From the NCBI GenBank assembly GCA_947462335.1, contig OX381709.1, forward strand, positions 35,978,186 to 36,042,185: 64,000 bases of DNA, given 5' to 3'. Source of the DNA: Harmothoe impar. Its lineage: Eukaryota; Annelida; Polychaeta; Phyllodocida; Polynoidae. How positions within the stretch are numbered: position 1 is the stretch's first letter; every line of letters begins with the position of its first letter. The translations under genes and the position numbers were made by a program. Under the pieces are notes generated by a model. That model had not been told where the DNA came from. It saw only the letters and a program-made list of their open reading frames with translations, and ran no database searches. This document shows, in pieces, positions 55,001-64,000 of the stretch.

Positions 55001-57442
55001 CTACAATGACCACACGTCATCCACATGTTGCAGCATGACATACATCACTCCTTTTACCACTTGTGACACCTGTGGCCATTCATATCTCAATGTGCTGGGA
55101 AGGATTACTTTCATCTCTTGGGTATGGTACACTGAAAATGAGTTGAGGTGAGGGTGAAAGCCTCTTATTCCCAGTCTGTGGGAAACAAAGAACTTCTTGT
55201 GATTGACAACCACAATTTGTTCAATGCACCAGACACTGGGCTCAGATACATCTTCGATTTCCTCTAGAAGAATGGTTCCAGTACGGTATACATGTCCATG
55301 GTGCACAAGGCTGGAGGCTTGGAGAACAGATGTTTCCTCTGGAATGCCCTCTGCAATCCGCTCAGATATTGCCTGCCATTCTTTTATCTTGCAAATTGGA
55401 ACAGACTGCCCAGGACCAACAACATCATCCCCTGCAAGGAAGCACTCAGAACCTATGCCTCGTGTACCAAGCATTTGAAGGCACATCCATCTTTGGTGGT
55501 ACAATGCGAGGCTTTTGGCAATGGCCTTAAAGTTCCTCCATTTAGGTGTCTTAAAAAATCCATTTTTTGCCTCAAAGCGCATACACCACTGGTTGCGTAG
55601 AGGTCCGAATCTCATCACCTGCTCGGGTAAATGAACCAAGTAATGCAGTTTGGGCGTGAATGACTTTTCAGGGTACAACTCTGCAAACACTGTGTGGTGT
55701 CTGGATATGAGACCAGTCAAGGTTGAGGCTGTGTAGGGACTGGTCACATATGACAGACTCAAGATAGTGATTTGTAGGAGCATAATGAAACAGAACCAAT
55801 ACCTGTTATCTGCCGGAACGTATGGTTCGAGGATGTATGGGAGGTTCTTCAGAAGAATCCACATACTCTGAGCTGTCTGAGCGAACGGTCTTCCTTCTTT
55901 CAACTGCACCTTGTCAATCTGCTGTGGTTTGTCAAGTCTCTCTTCTTGAGTGTAGGGAAAGAACTCTATTCTTTGATTCAAAGTTTTAAGAGAGAAATGC
56001 CCTTCTTGAATCAAGATATTCAGCATCAGTCTGAGCTCTAGATGCCAGATTCCTTCAAGGAGTATGTGCATGGGGTCATGTGGTAGACACTTCGTAAGTG
56101 AAAGTCCTGGGATATCAAACAAGTATCCTTCTCCAGTTACTCCATATTTCTTTGACCAAGACTGACTTGGCTGGTTAGCAAGTTCTTGTAGATATCTCAC
56201 CCGAGATCTGTGTTCCTCTTCATCACGAGCTGGAAAGTCTGTAGACTGTCTACTCTCATTCAGTTCATCATGTTTAACCTCACATGTTCTACAGGGTTTC
56301 TTGGCCATGCCTACACCCTCTTTGAATCCTCCGAGTAGCTGCTGAGCTAGTGTATCGCCTTGGACCATCAGGAGAAAGCCATGGTAGACAGATTCACAGC
56401 CATTGACATTCAACAGGGTACCATTTTTGAGGTCGGACATTGATTTCCCAAAGTCAGAGAGTAACTTCTTTGATGCATGGACATGGTTGCGGAGGTGTTT
56501 ACTCTTCACAATGGCAAGTAACTGGATGCAACTCAGTTTGCTCCTGTGTTGAGGTGCTATATTCAGTAGCACCCAATAGAACGCAGTTAGCTTGTGTTTC
56601 TTCCTGTGGCTTCCAATGGGATTTACTACCTCAAAGTCATCACAATAAAGACTAAATATGAGAGTGCCATCACCATACTGCTCATACATTGGATGAGACC
56701 TGAGGTATGATCCATCTTGAACATCATACATCAGAAATTCATCAGTATTTCGGGAGGTTTGGCACAGTTCATCTCTGACCTCTGGTTGTGATAGTAGCGC
56801 TGCGAGTTGGTCCTTAAAAGGAACATAATAGCCTAATACATCACGTTTTACTGTTCTGAGTTTTCCATTTTTGGTTATTGTGACAACCTTTGAACCCAAT
56901 CTCGCTGATTTAGGTTTTATGTAACCGAGGTGTTCTTTATAGAACTTTTCCTGTTTATGTTCAGTTTCAAGCCCTTGGAATAGGGAAGGTGCGACTTGAG
57001 CAATGGTATCTGTATTGACTTTTGCATCCTTAAGCTCCTCTGTGATTGTTTCAAGCCTATCAGTTATCAGATCCTTTGTAGCCACAATTATATCATCAAT
57101 CGCAGACTGTGACAATTTGTGCTTCACTTTGAGTTTTAGAAGATAGGCAGCATCTGAGTATTTTTTAAGAGATGGTTTGTCAGGATCAATAACTTCATCA
57201 GTCTCTAGTGGCTCATCAATATTGTTCCAGTCTTCAGAGTCATCAATTATGTTCAAGTCACGTTCATGGTTTCGTTGTACATGCTTGCGAAAAGAGTCAT
57301 ACTTCATATATGTCTCCCCACATCCTCTTGCTGTGCAATGTACTATAAACTTGCTAGAATGCTTATGATATCTGTTCATATGTCTGATAAGTTTAGCTTG
57401 CGTTCTGAAGAAATAAGTGCATAGACTACATTTATGCCTCAT
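55001..57442 (-). CDS. CACTA-type (En/Spm) DDE transposase with N-terminal C2H2 fingers
   Basis: An uninterrupted 813-codon ORF runs from ATG at 57442; an in-frame TGA at 57464-57462 rules out a longer start. Two C2H2 fingers open the protein (C5/C8/H21/H26 and C36/C41/H54/H59). The body matches TNP2-like CACTA transposases: LIFSLYCDDFEVVNPIG (D269, equivalent to the plant DGxNPFG site), VQGDTLAQQLLGGFK followed by PCRTC (D363, C384/C387), CLPHDPMHILLEGI (D456), and KLHYLVHLPEQV with WCMRFEAKNGFFK (E624, the expected catalytic Glu). It would cut and paste the element. It lies wholly inside the first coding intron of the SAM gene, starting 15 bases after that donor, on the same strand. The open frame with these residues kept suggests either recent activity or selection. 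Which of D363 and D456 is catalytic is uncertain. Confidence 0.85.
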   Translation of the reverse strand: MRHKCSLCTYFFRTQAKLIRHMNRYHKHSSKFIVHCTARGCGETYMKYDSFRKHVQRNHERDLNIIDDSEDWNNIDEPLETDEVIDPDKPSLKKYSDAAYLLKLKVKHKLSQSAIDDIIVATKDLITDRLETITEELKDAKVNTDTIAQVAPSLFQGLETEHKQEKFYKEHLGYIKPKSARLGSKVVTITKNGKLRTVKRDVLGYYVPFKDQLAALLSQPEVRDELCQTSRNTDEFLMYDVQDGSYLRSHPMYEQYGDGTLIFSLYCDDFEVVNPIGSHRKKHKLTAFYWVLLNIAPQHRSKLSCIQLLAIVKSKHLRNHVHASKKLLSDFGKSMSDLKNGTLLNVNGCESVYHGFLLMVQGDTLAQQLLGGFKEGVGMAKKPCRTCEVKHDELNESRQSTDFPARDEEEHRSRVRYLQELANQPSQSWSKKYGVTGEGYLFDIPGLSLTKCLPHDPMHILLEGIWHLELRLMLNILIQEGHFSLKTLNQRIEFFPYTQEERLDKPQQIDKVQLKEGRPFAQTAQSMWILLKNLPYILEPYVPADNRYWFCFIMLLQITILSLSYVTSPYTASTLTGLISRHHTVFAELYPEKSFTPKLHYLVHLPEQVMRFGPLRNQWCMRFEAKNGFFKTPKWRNFKAIAKSLALYHQRWMCLQMLGTRGIGSECFLAGDDVVGPGQSVPICKIKEWQAISERIAEGIPEETSVLQASSLVHHGHVYRTGTILLEEIEDVSEPSVWCIEQIVVVNHKKFFVSHRLGIRGFHPHLNSFSVYHTQEMKVILPSTLRYEWPQVSQVVKGVMYVMLQHVDDVWSL

Positions 57443-57457
57443 TGTGGGAAAACCAAC

Positions 57458-57569
57458 CTCTCAATGCATCAGTCACGCTGCTGGTAAACCCTAACTGAAG
57501 CAGCCTTTCTTCAACCTCTTCAACTGTGGCCAGCTCGTCAATGTTCAGTGATGGCAGTGGCATCGTGGT
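57458..57569 (-). CDS. SAM-domain gene, exon 1 (start codon, first half of SAM domain; whole-gene description)
   Basis: Acceptor TTTCTCACTTCCAG, ATG at 57563-57561, donor AGAG|GTTGGT at 57457. It encodes MPLPSLNIDELATVEEVEER and on to LLQLGFTSSVTDALR, the first helices of a SAM domain that exon 2 completes. The whole coding sequence joins 57563-57458, 54241-54123, 53850-53548, 53266-53131, 52675-52476, 52119-51991, 51714-51616 and 51301-50996. That is 1398 bases, 465 residues, with every phase agreeing. SAM domains mediate self-association or partner binding. By position this is the TnpA-like partner of the nested transposase. The donor GTTGGT is weaker than the others, which could favour partial intron retention and so make transposase mRNA. 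Confidence 0.8.
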
Positions 57570-57572
57570 CTG

Positions 57573-59776
57573 GAAGTGAGAAAATAATAATGTTACAGCT
57601 TTTAACTATAAATATCATCAATGGAATATTTGACATTGATTAATCCTACAATGCCTGCAGAGTGCTTTATTGCACTATGTCTTTGGTTGATATGGTGTAT
57701 GAATGCCGCCCTGGCAAATCTACTCATCAGAACTCTATATATATATATGCATCATGAATCAGTAGGGTTGACATGATGCATGAATGCAGCATTCAGGGCT
57801 ACGTTTACACATTATGGCAAAGGGCATATTGCATTTAAGCACAACGTGGCTCCTTCAAGGGTTAATATATCCAATAATTAAAAGTCATACTACACTTGGC
57901 GGGCATGGTCATCAATGTTTACATACAGTACAATTGACAATTCAATAGTAATCATTAGTTACCATTACCATTACTGCAACAGTATATATAAATTTAGAAA
58001 TTATTTACAAAATTACCTGCCTATTGTCAACCATGTGCCTTTGGCCCCATATTACACGTTACATGTCTAAAATAATGTGATGATAGCATGAAGATGGACT
58101 CTCATGAATAATGCTCCGAATGTACAAATATACTCCAAGAAACAGTAGCTCCTAGAGGGAGAGGGGGTGGACTAGACATTGATTGGATCTGATATCATGT
58201 TAGTAGATACTTCCTACCAGACTCGAACCACCAAATAGATCCCAGGTTTTTAGAAACCATCAGTGTACACAAACTGGCAGGTCCGGCCATAAGGATCCCT
58301 GCTTTGGTATTTGGAGCAAAAGGGGCACACTTTTAGAAGACATATTTTGTTTTTTTATAGCACTAAACAATATCTGATCTATGTAAATGGTTACTGTAGA
58401 AAAGTGATTTACATAAATGGTTACTATCAAAGGTGATCTACATAAATGGTTACTATCAAAGGTGATCTACATAAATGGTTACTATAAAAGGTGATCTACA
58501 TAAATGGTTACTATAAAGGGTGATCTACATAAATGGCTACTATAGAAGAGATAGGGGGCAGACCTCTAAAGTGCCAGCCTGCTTCTACCATACAATCACT
58601 CTATACTAGTGTAATGTTTCAAACAGGCTAAAATCTTAAGTTATGGAGACATGTCTAACCCTTTTCCTCTTTGATAGCCACCCAATACCTAAGTACTATG
58701 CCCTTCATTTTCATGATACATGAATCCAGCCCTGAGGAGTTGACCCGATCCTTTTAATACATTCTGCCTACCCTTTGGGACTGCATTAACCTCGTTATAT
58801 CAGAATTTATTGATCGTGACAATAAAGGACATAGCATATTGCAGAACTCAGCCTTCCTTGAAAAGTTAGTTTTCTGATAGCAAAACCTTGACCTTTTTTT
58901 TAAATTCTAGCCATATTTGGTAAAAAGTTATAGTATCCCCAGCTAACAAAAATGTTTTATTTTATGTCAGAATACGTTTTTAACGTTATATAATGCTTTG
59001 CCACACTAAGGAGCCATAGAAGAACATGATGTAACAAAGTATAATGTTATTGTTTACTGGCCAGTGGTGCAATTATCTATCAACACAAAAGCTCTTCCTA
59101 ACTTTAAGATGCCATACTTTTTACAGCCATGAACACCTTAAAGTTGCATTGTAACAATCTATTAGAAAATTCCCTCATGATTAAGAAACCCATATTTTAA
59201 AGGAACAACATCCCCACTCGTGCATTTACCACATAGTAGACTAGAAGAGTACTCAAATTGTACACACACAGTGATTATGCCACTTTAAGTGGTCTAAATT
59301 CTAGAATTAAGATAGTTGTGGTGTTTGGTTTATTCGCAATATCCTGTCCAAAGTGTAATAGGCTGTTAAGGACCGCATAGTGCTTTTATGCCATTTGTGG
59401 TAATGATGCATGAATGCAGCCTTGGTGAAATACTCCCCGAGACTCCATCCTGCATTATGACAATAAAGGCTATACCTACGTATTTAATGTAAAAAGTGCC
59501 TTGGGTACTCATAAGATAATAGTTGAAAACTTGACTCCCTCTAAAATCGTTGAAATTTGGGCATTTTCTACTTTGAAAAGGGCTTTAATAGGGGGGGATA
59601 CTTAAAGTGGCATTCTCACCGAGCGTTTCCCACTCACAATTCTAGTACTGTTCTAGTCTGCTATGTGGTTAAGTGCAGGTGGTGAGAATGCCCCTTTAAT
59701 AGGGGATGACACTATTACATTGAATGCGATAGAACATTCACAAGTACCATGGGACCCTTAAAGGGTTAAATATTTA
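57573..59776 (-). other. Internal non-coding part of the CACTA-like element, with inserted repeats
   Basis: No ORF is supported. Copies of the dispersed TGATGCATGAATGCAG / CCTTCAAGGGTTAA repeat lie at 57690-57865, 58715-58870, 59385-59520 and 59690-59768. A 29-bp minisatellite is at 58375-58555, and an AACGTTATATAATG block at 58938-59060. Confidence 0.5.
58375..58555 (+). repeat. 29-bp minisatellite, about 6 copies
   Basis: Unit AAATGGTTACTATCAAAGGT + GATCTACAT, nearly identical copies. Confidence 0.9.
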
Positions 59777-60325
59777 TCAGTCTGATGGTTCATAGTCAGT
59801 AGTGTTCCAATCAGCATCTCTAGGGAGGTTCAACTCTAACCGACGACGAACAATGCGCCTAAGCTCCTCAGACCTTCTATCTTCCCTTATGTATTCATCT
59901 GTGCTCTCACCACTTGTGTCACCATAGTACACCTTCTCACTCAGGGGTTCAGTGAAATGGGATTGGGAGTGATTAGAGTCATTATATAATTCATCCCAAA
60001 CAGGCATTGGTTCCCTCAATGGAACAGCCATGGCACCAGCAGAGTCGTCTTTTGGGGATTCTGGATATGGAGAGACTTGACGGAAAAGTAACTTTGCTGA
60101 TTTTGATGGTGGAGGTGTACTGAAAGAGGTAGATTTGGTTCTACTCTGTCTCTTGTAAAATGTTAAGGGAGTCTTTTTTGATTTGTGTGGTTGGGGACTG
60201 GGGGGTATGATTCCATCCGTAGTCCTACAATCATCACATTGACATGGTTTTGTAGTGGGGCCAGTGGCATAGGCTGTGCATGAGGAATCGTCTGACTGGA
60301 TCAAGATAGTGTTATTCAGCTCCAT
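59777..60325 (-). CDS. Ser/Pro-rich ORF with a small Cys cluster, 5' ORF of the CACTA-like element
   Basis: This ORF has 182 codons from a true ATG (60325-60323) to TGA. An acceptor (TTTATTGCAG, ending 60336) lies 10 bases before the ATG, so an untranslated exon probably lies further right. The N-terminal part has CQCDDC, a compact Cys pair motif. The rest is Ser/Thr/Pro-rich and charged, predicted disordered, with an Arg/Glu-rich C-terminus (RRSEELRRIVRRRLEL). An internal donor AGTG|GTGAGAGC (59910) could splice it to other exons. I do not recognise a family. By position it resembles ORF1 of En/Spm, which precedes the transposase ORF. Confidence 0.6.
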   Translation of the reverse strand: MELNNTILIQSDDSSCTAYATGPTTKPCQCDDCRTTDGIIPPSPQPHKSKKTPLTFYKRQSRTKSTSFSTPPPSKSAKLLFRQVSPYPESPKDDSAGAMAVPLREPMPVWDELYNDSNHSQSHFTEPLSEKVYYGDTSGESTDEYIREDRRSEELRRIVRRRLELNLPRDADWNTTDYEPSD

Positions 60326-60335
60326 GGTTATTCCC

Positions 60336-61139
60336 CTGCAATAAACAGGGAAAAGTATACTTGTGATGGTGAGATACTGAATAATCTGCAGGGATGCTAG
60401 TTACACTATACATACAGTGGTCCACTGATAAGGTGTGGTCACCCTTAGGCCCCGATAGGCCCTTACACCAACCTCCTACAGGTCACGTCCCTGGAATCAT
60501 CATATCTCTTGACAGTCATTCGCCCCTGCCTCCCCCTACATAAACACATGCCCTCCTCCATAAACACCCTGTGTGCACTAGTGATACAATGTAGTGTCCT
60601 CCCTCCCTGTGTGTCAGACAGCAGTATGACCGGCGGCAGCCACTAAGTTACTGGTCATCAGACATTCATCCTGCCCCCCCCCACCCCACCTGTATACACA
60701 CAGAATAATGCTACTTACTCTCTGACATCTAATCCTAGAAATCCTAGAATACAACTACAGTGTCACAGTAGTGGGGGTATAGATGGGGGGGGTCCCCATG
60801 TCGCATGTCGATTTTAAGAAATGGCAATGTCGCATGTCAATGTCGCTTAATAATGCTCATGTCCCGTAATACATAAACATAATACACACAAGGGGCCTTT
60901 AAAGCCCCAGATCCCACTTATAGCTACACATAGAGGGACATACATACATGACGGTCATTCAGCACAAGTGCAGTACCAGATCTCCTCCAATAAAACTAAG
61001 TTTTAATACTTATGATATCAGACTATCCAATATGGTCTATCCTTATATTGCCAAGGTATTGCCTAAAATTGATAATTGGAGAGGATTTTGCTACAGTCAG
61101 CACTTATTGAAAGACAGTGTGTTTCACGGGAACCTTGTG
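60336..61139. other. Non-coding stretch
   Basis: A copy of the CATGTCGATTTTAAGAAATG family lies at 60795-60860. An 18-base CACTATACATACAGTGGTCC word (60404-60423) was checked as a CACTA end, but it lacks subterminal repeats. Nothing else is recognised. Confidence 0.4.
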
Positions 61140-61500
61140 TCCATGGGAGGCACGGTGGTCAGCCTCCTCCAGGCAACACCCTGGCCCTCCTCCAGGGAAG
61201 GGCTGACCACTGGTAACGCTTGGCAGCAACACGGACGTTGCTAGGGGCAACGAGCTCCTGCGGCGTACTCGCACATAGTAGAGGCGCGGAGCGCGGGGGT
61301 AGAAGCGGGAGGTGGGGAGGGGCGGGGGTGTGAGCAGTCTCGACTCGTCACAGTGCAGTGTGGCATCTGTTAGGCCCTACCCTGGGGTTGGTGCGTGTGA
61401 GGCCGGAGTGTGAGTGGAGAGGGGAGGCCGCCACGGGGTGGGACAGGGATGGTGGTACCGTCTTGAGTTCAGGACACATGTTTCCGGGAAGGTTGGAACT
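61140..61500. promoter_or_regulatory. GC-rich block with X-box-like palindrome; possible promoter
   Basis: GTTGCTAGGGGCAAC (61237-61251) fits the RFX X-box (GTTRCY-N-GGYAAC) and is followed by a G-rich and CG-rich tract. Another inverted pair, GTGGTCAGCC/GGCTGACCAC, flanks 61155-61210. This may be the promoter of an unseen gene to the right, or the 5' end of the minus-strand transcription unit to the left. The motif is seen; the role is inferred. Confidence 0.35.
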
Positions 61501-62816
61501 GATGTCATCCTTTATAAATCGGTGTGCATTAGGTACTGAAAGTTCTACCACAAGTTAGTGAAACATTTTATAAGGTATATCTATCATATAGGCCGATTTA
61601 TCAGTGGTAGGAGATGCTGAGATGGGGGTGCACGTGTGTGATAGTAAAGTGAGATAGACCACTCATACTATTAACTTAATATAATATACCTCCTCCAGAC
61701 CGTACCCTCCCCATGTCCATGCATCCAACTCCATGTCCTTCTATCACTATCAGAAAAAAAGGGTCATATTTTTCTGAACCCCCCGGGTCCCCCACAAGAA
61801 ACTGAGTATAGCAGTGAAGTATTCAATAGCAAAGGACTCCTGCCGTGTGTACGGTCCTCCTGTGTGTAGGGAGTACACCCCAACACACAGGAGGCTAAGC
61901 GTTATATACATGGTATAGCTATCCATACCTTATTAAAGTGGTACAGCTTTGTGCTATAAGTGGACGAGTTGGGACAGTGCACGGACATACCCCCTCCCCC
62001 ACATGCTTTATCTCAAAATGTATACAATCGATCTAACGGAGGATATGGTGGTTGGGTGATGATTCATGTATTTCTTACTCTCCAATCACCACCATTGAAG
62101 AAGCACTCTGTTAACCAAATATATCATTACATTATAGTTTACTCATTGTTAATCGTGACGTGGTCAACCAATACTCTAACTATAGCCTGAAATCTAGGGA
62201 CGAGGCTCACTTAATACACTGTGGAGGAAGTGGGGGTGGCAGGTGCACCTTCTTCCTCATGGTCACAATAAGGTCTAGATGGAAGGGGGGGGCATGTCAC
62301 ATGTTAATTTTAAGAAAAACCCATGTCCATGTGTCCCATGTCACTGAGAAAATACCAGGAGTTGGTGAAAGTTTTATGGGGATGAGGTGGGGAATAGACT
62401 TTACCACAGAAAAAGCCTGCATGTTACTGTAGCATAAAGAGTCGGGAGGCCGGCGGTCATATCAGAAGATCCGTCCAATCTGTTAAGGATTTCTGATCAT
62501 CTGTAGCTCATGACGTACACACATATCCTAGGTAAACGGAATTGAAATGATACTAGCTATAATATGGCTAACTGCTAACAAGGAATAATACAAAAAGTAT
62601 TGAAAATAGGCATTCTAGGAGGGGTACGTGATATTACCACCAGGCACTGAATTACCCACATTTACTCTACATGTGAGCAGTGGCTCTTGCTCGTATGTAG
62701 CTAACAGGGCCCAGTATAGGTGCAGGTTGAGGTACCAGTCCCTGTATTCAGAAGATATGTCACCTGCCTGCAGGAAGTTCGGTGCTGCCAACCCTACAGT
62801 TTTGTGGTTTTGTGCC
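61501..62816. other. Non-coding stretch
   Basis: A weak copy of the CATGTC-type family lies at 62285-62345. No exon or element otherwise recognised. Confidence 0.4.
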
Positions 62817-63000
62817 TGCAGATGGGTTAAAAGCGACCTGGCGTCCTGGGCCGTTTTGGGGGCGACTTTTGACCTAAGGCAATAATAAAAGTAACTTTTG
62901 GGCTAAAAGAACAATAGTATAAAGGGCCCAAAAAAGCGACTTTGTGACCTGGACCCCTTAATTCGGCGACTTTCCGACATCAGGGGGGGACCCCTCTGCA
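62817..63000 (+). mobile_element. MITE family B, copy 3
   Basis: Starts TGCAGATGGGTTAAAAGCGA and ends GGACCCCTCTGCA. Same body as 14617-14809, with the GCGACTTT and CGACCT words. Confidence 0.8.
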
Positions 63001-64000
63001 CCCCCAGTCTTTATCCGGGTGCAGCACCCAAAGACACAGATTTTTAAGTGTTAAATTGTCTCAGGGATTCTTGTATCCTAGCAAATCCCCCAGTTATCAG
63101 AGTATTTTTAAAGTTTCTAAATTGGACAAATATCAATAAAAATGACCAGAGCGGGAGATGCAACTCCCCCCCCCCCCCCCCTCCAAGGACAGTAAGGGAA
63201 GGGGTCGGGGCAGGCTATGGCCGAGGCCGGGGGTTGCGTGTCCGCCACCGCTGACCAGGCACGTGGACCCGGTCCGGTCGTTTGTCGGCCACCCGCCCAT
63301 CGCCGCCCTCAACCATATAAGGTTACTGGTATCAGACAGATACACGTGGTGGACCACCGTCACTTGGTATACAAGGCCCTCCATTGTGTGAGAGGAAGTT
63401 AATGGTTCACTAGATAGATTGAGTTGGGACTATTCTGTGTGTAACTATGACCTAGTACCCAGTATGATATACTGGCTAAAATCGAAGAATTGTGGTTTCA
63501 GAATGCCAACCCCTGTGTGTTCTAGACATAGCAACAGGTTTTGATGTATTGATTTCGATGAAAAATAGTCATTTACAAAAACGAAGAGCATTTTCACAAA
63601 AAAATATATGTAGGGATTGTGCATAGAAGTCGTTTTGGAATAGTAGATCTGTCTATAACTTCAAAAACCATGTGGGGAAATGAGTTAGACCTAGCCTTTT
63701 TATACATTGATTAAGTTTATAGTTAATGCCTGAAACAAAAAGGATACGTTTCAGAGTGAAATAATATTATTGGAAGAAACATCAATACATTTAACGATTC
63801 CTACATCTGTCACTCTCCATGTCAATATGTACTTGGGGCCTCGTGGTGTATGTATCCAGACAGACCACGTTACCTGAAGACCAGAAATCTCACTATACAG
63901 TAATATACATATTAATATAACAATTCAGAACTCCAAGAACTTACCTTGGTTGCAATCCTGTGATGTAATTAGGAAAGCAGAAGATGTACTGAGGCTCCAC
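63001..64000. other. Non-coding stretch to the window end
   Basis: A poly-C tract (63166-63182) and a short GC-rich patch (63190-63310) are present. No supported exon. Confidence 0.4.

Larger units (their letters stand above)
50105..60335 (-). mobile_element. CACTA/En-Spm-like DNA transposon (left end present, right end not found)
   Basis: The left end starts CACTGTAAAAAAGGTGTTTA, in the CACTR style of CACTA elements, and opens into a dense subterminal repeat. Inside, all on the minus strand, lie a 182-residue ORF, a CACTA-type transposase ORF, and an eight-exon SAM-domain gene whose first coding intron contains the transposase. No matching TTTTTTACAGTG end with subterminal repeats is visible between 60336 and 64000, so the element either extends past the window or has lost that end. 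The end coordinate given is the last exon boundary I can support. Other repeats have inserted into it (57690-59770). Target-site duplication cannot be tested. Confidence 0.75.

Noticed and set aside
60404..60423. CACTATACATACAGTG as the missing right end of the CACTA-like element
   Set aside because: Lacks the T-run and the subterminal motifs present at the left end.
1..64000. CRISPR arrays, prokaryotic operons or rRNA genes
   Set aside because: None seen; introns, SINE, LINE and LTR elements show this is animal DNA.

Overview
This is animal genomic DNA, most likely from a marine invertebrate. The evidence is split genes with GT-AG introns, a recognisable XPA exon, a multi-C2H2 zinc-finger gene, an alpha-arrestin exon, a tRNA-derived SINE, a CR1/L2/Jockey-type LINE, many short inverted-repeat elements, and simple repeats such as poly-G, CAG and TA. 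I cannot name the species. Roughly half of the window is recognisable mobile or repetitive DNA.

Layout. 1-12543: a nearly intact Ty3/gypsy LTR retrotransposon on the minus strand. Its two LTRs differ by only two single-base gaps. It carries a coiled-coil N-terminal gag segment, gag, pol (protease, RT, RNase H, integrase), and two unusual extra ORFs downstream of pol. 12709-12890: the first coding exon of an XPA-like DNA repair gene on the minus strand; the retrotransposon sits in the intron just after it. 13.5-20.7 kb: a dense field of MITEs, inverted-repeat elements and minisatellites. 20777-29980: a six-exon plus-strand gene for an 880-residue zinc-finger protein, whose start codon lies in an exon that contributes only four coding bases. 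31-45 kb: mostly non-coding, with a SINE flanked by a 13-bp duplication, a 1.2-kb palindromic element, a degenerate LINE, CAG repeats, a 385-bp inverted-repeat element and a 48-bp minisatellite. 46187-46322: the first coding exon of an alpha-arrestin (ARRDC/TXNIP family) gene on the plus strand. 50105 to beyond 60.3 kb: a CACTA/En-Spm-like DNA transposon on the minus strand. 60.4-64 kb: non-coding, with a GC-rich block holding an RFX X-box-like palindrome.

The most interesting system is the CACTA-like element. Its left end begins CACTGTAAAAAA and is followed by about 25 copies of a (G/A)TG(T/C)TTA subterminal motif. Inside, an 813-residue transposase-like protein with two N-terminal C2H2 fingers lies, as one uninterrupted ORF, within the first coding intron of an eight-exon gene for a 465-residue SAM-domain protein. 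That intron splits the SAM domain, and the spliced frame closes exactly. The layout parallels maize En/Spm, where the tnpD-type ORFs lie in intron 1 of tnpA. It suggests that one transcription unit makes a transposase and a SAM-domain accessory protein by alternative splicing.

The LTR element is also unusual. Pol has no ATG and is reached through a GGGAAAC heptamer placed directly before the gag stop. The two extra ORFs are coupled by an ATGA overlap, and they are preceded by a block with CCAAT, NRF1-like and YY1-like sites that may be an internal promoter.
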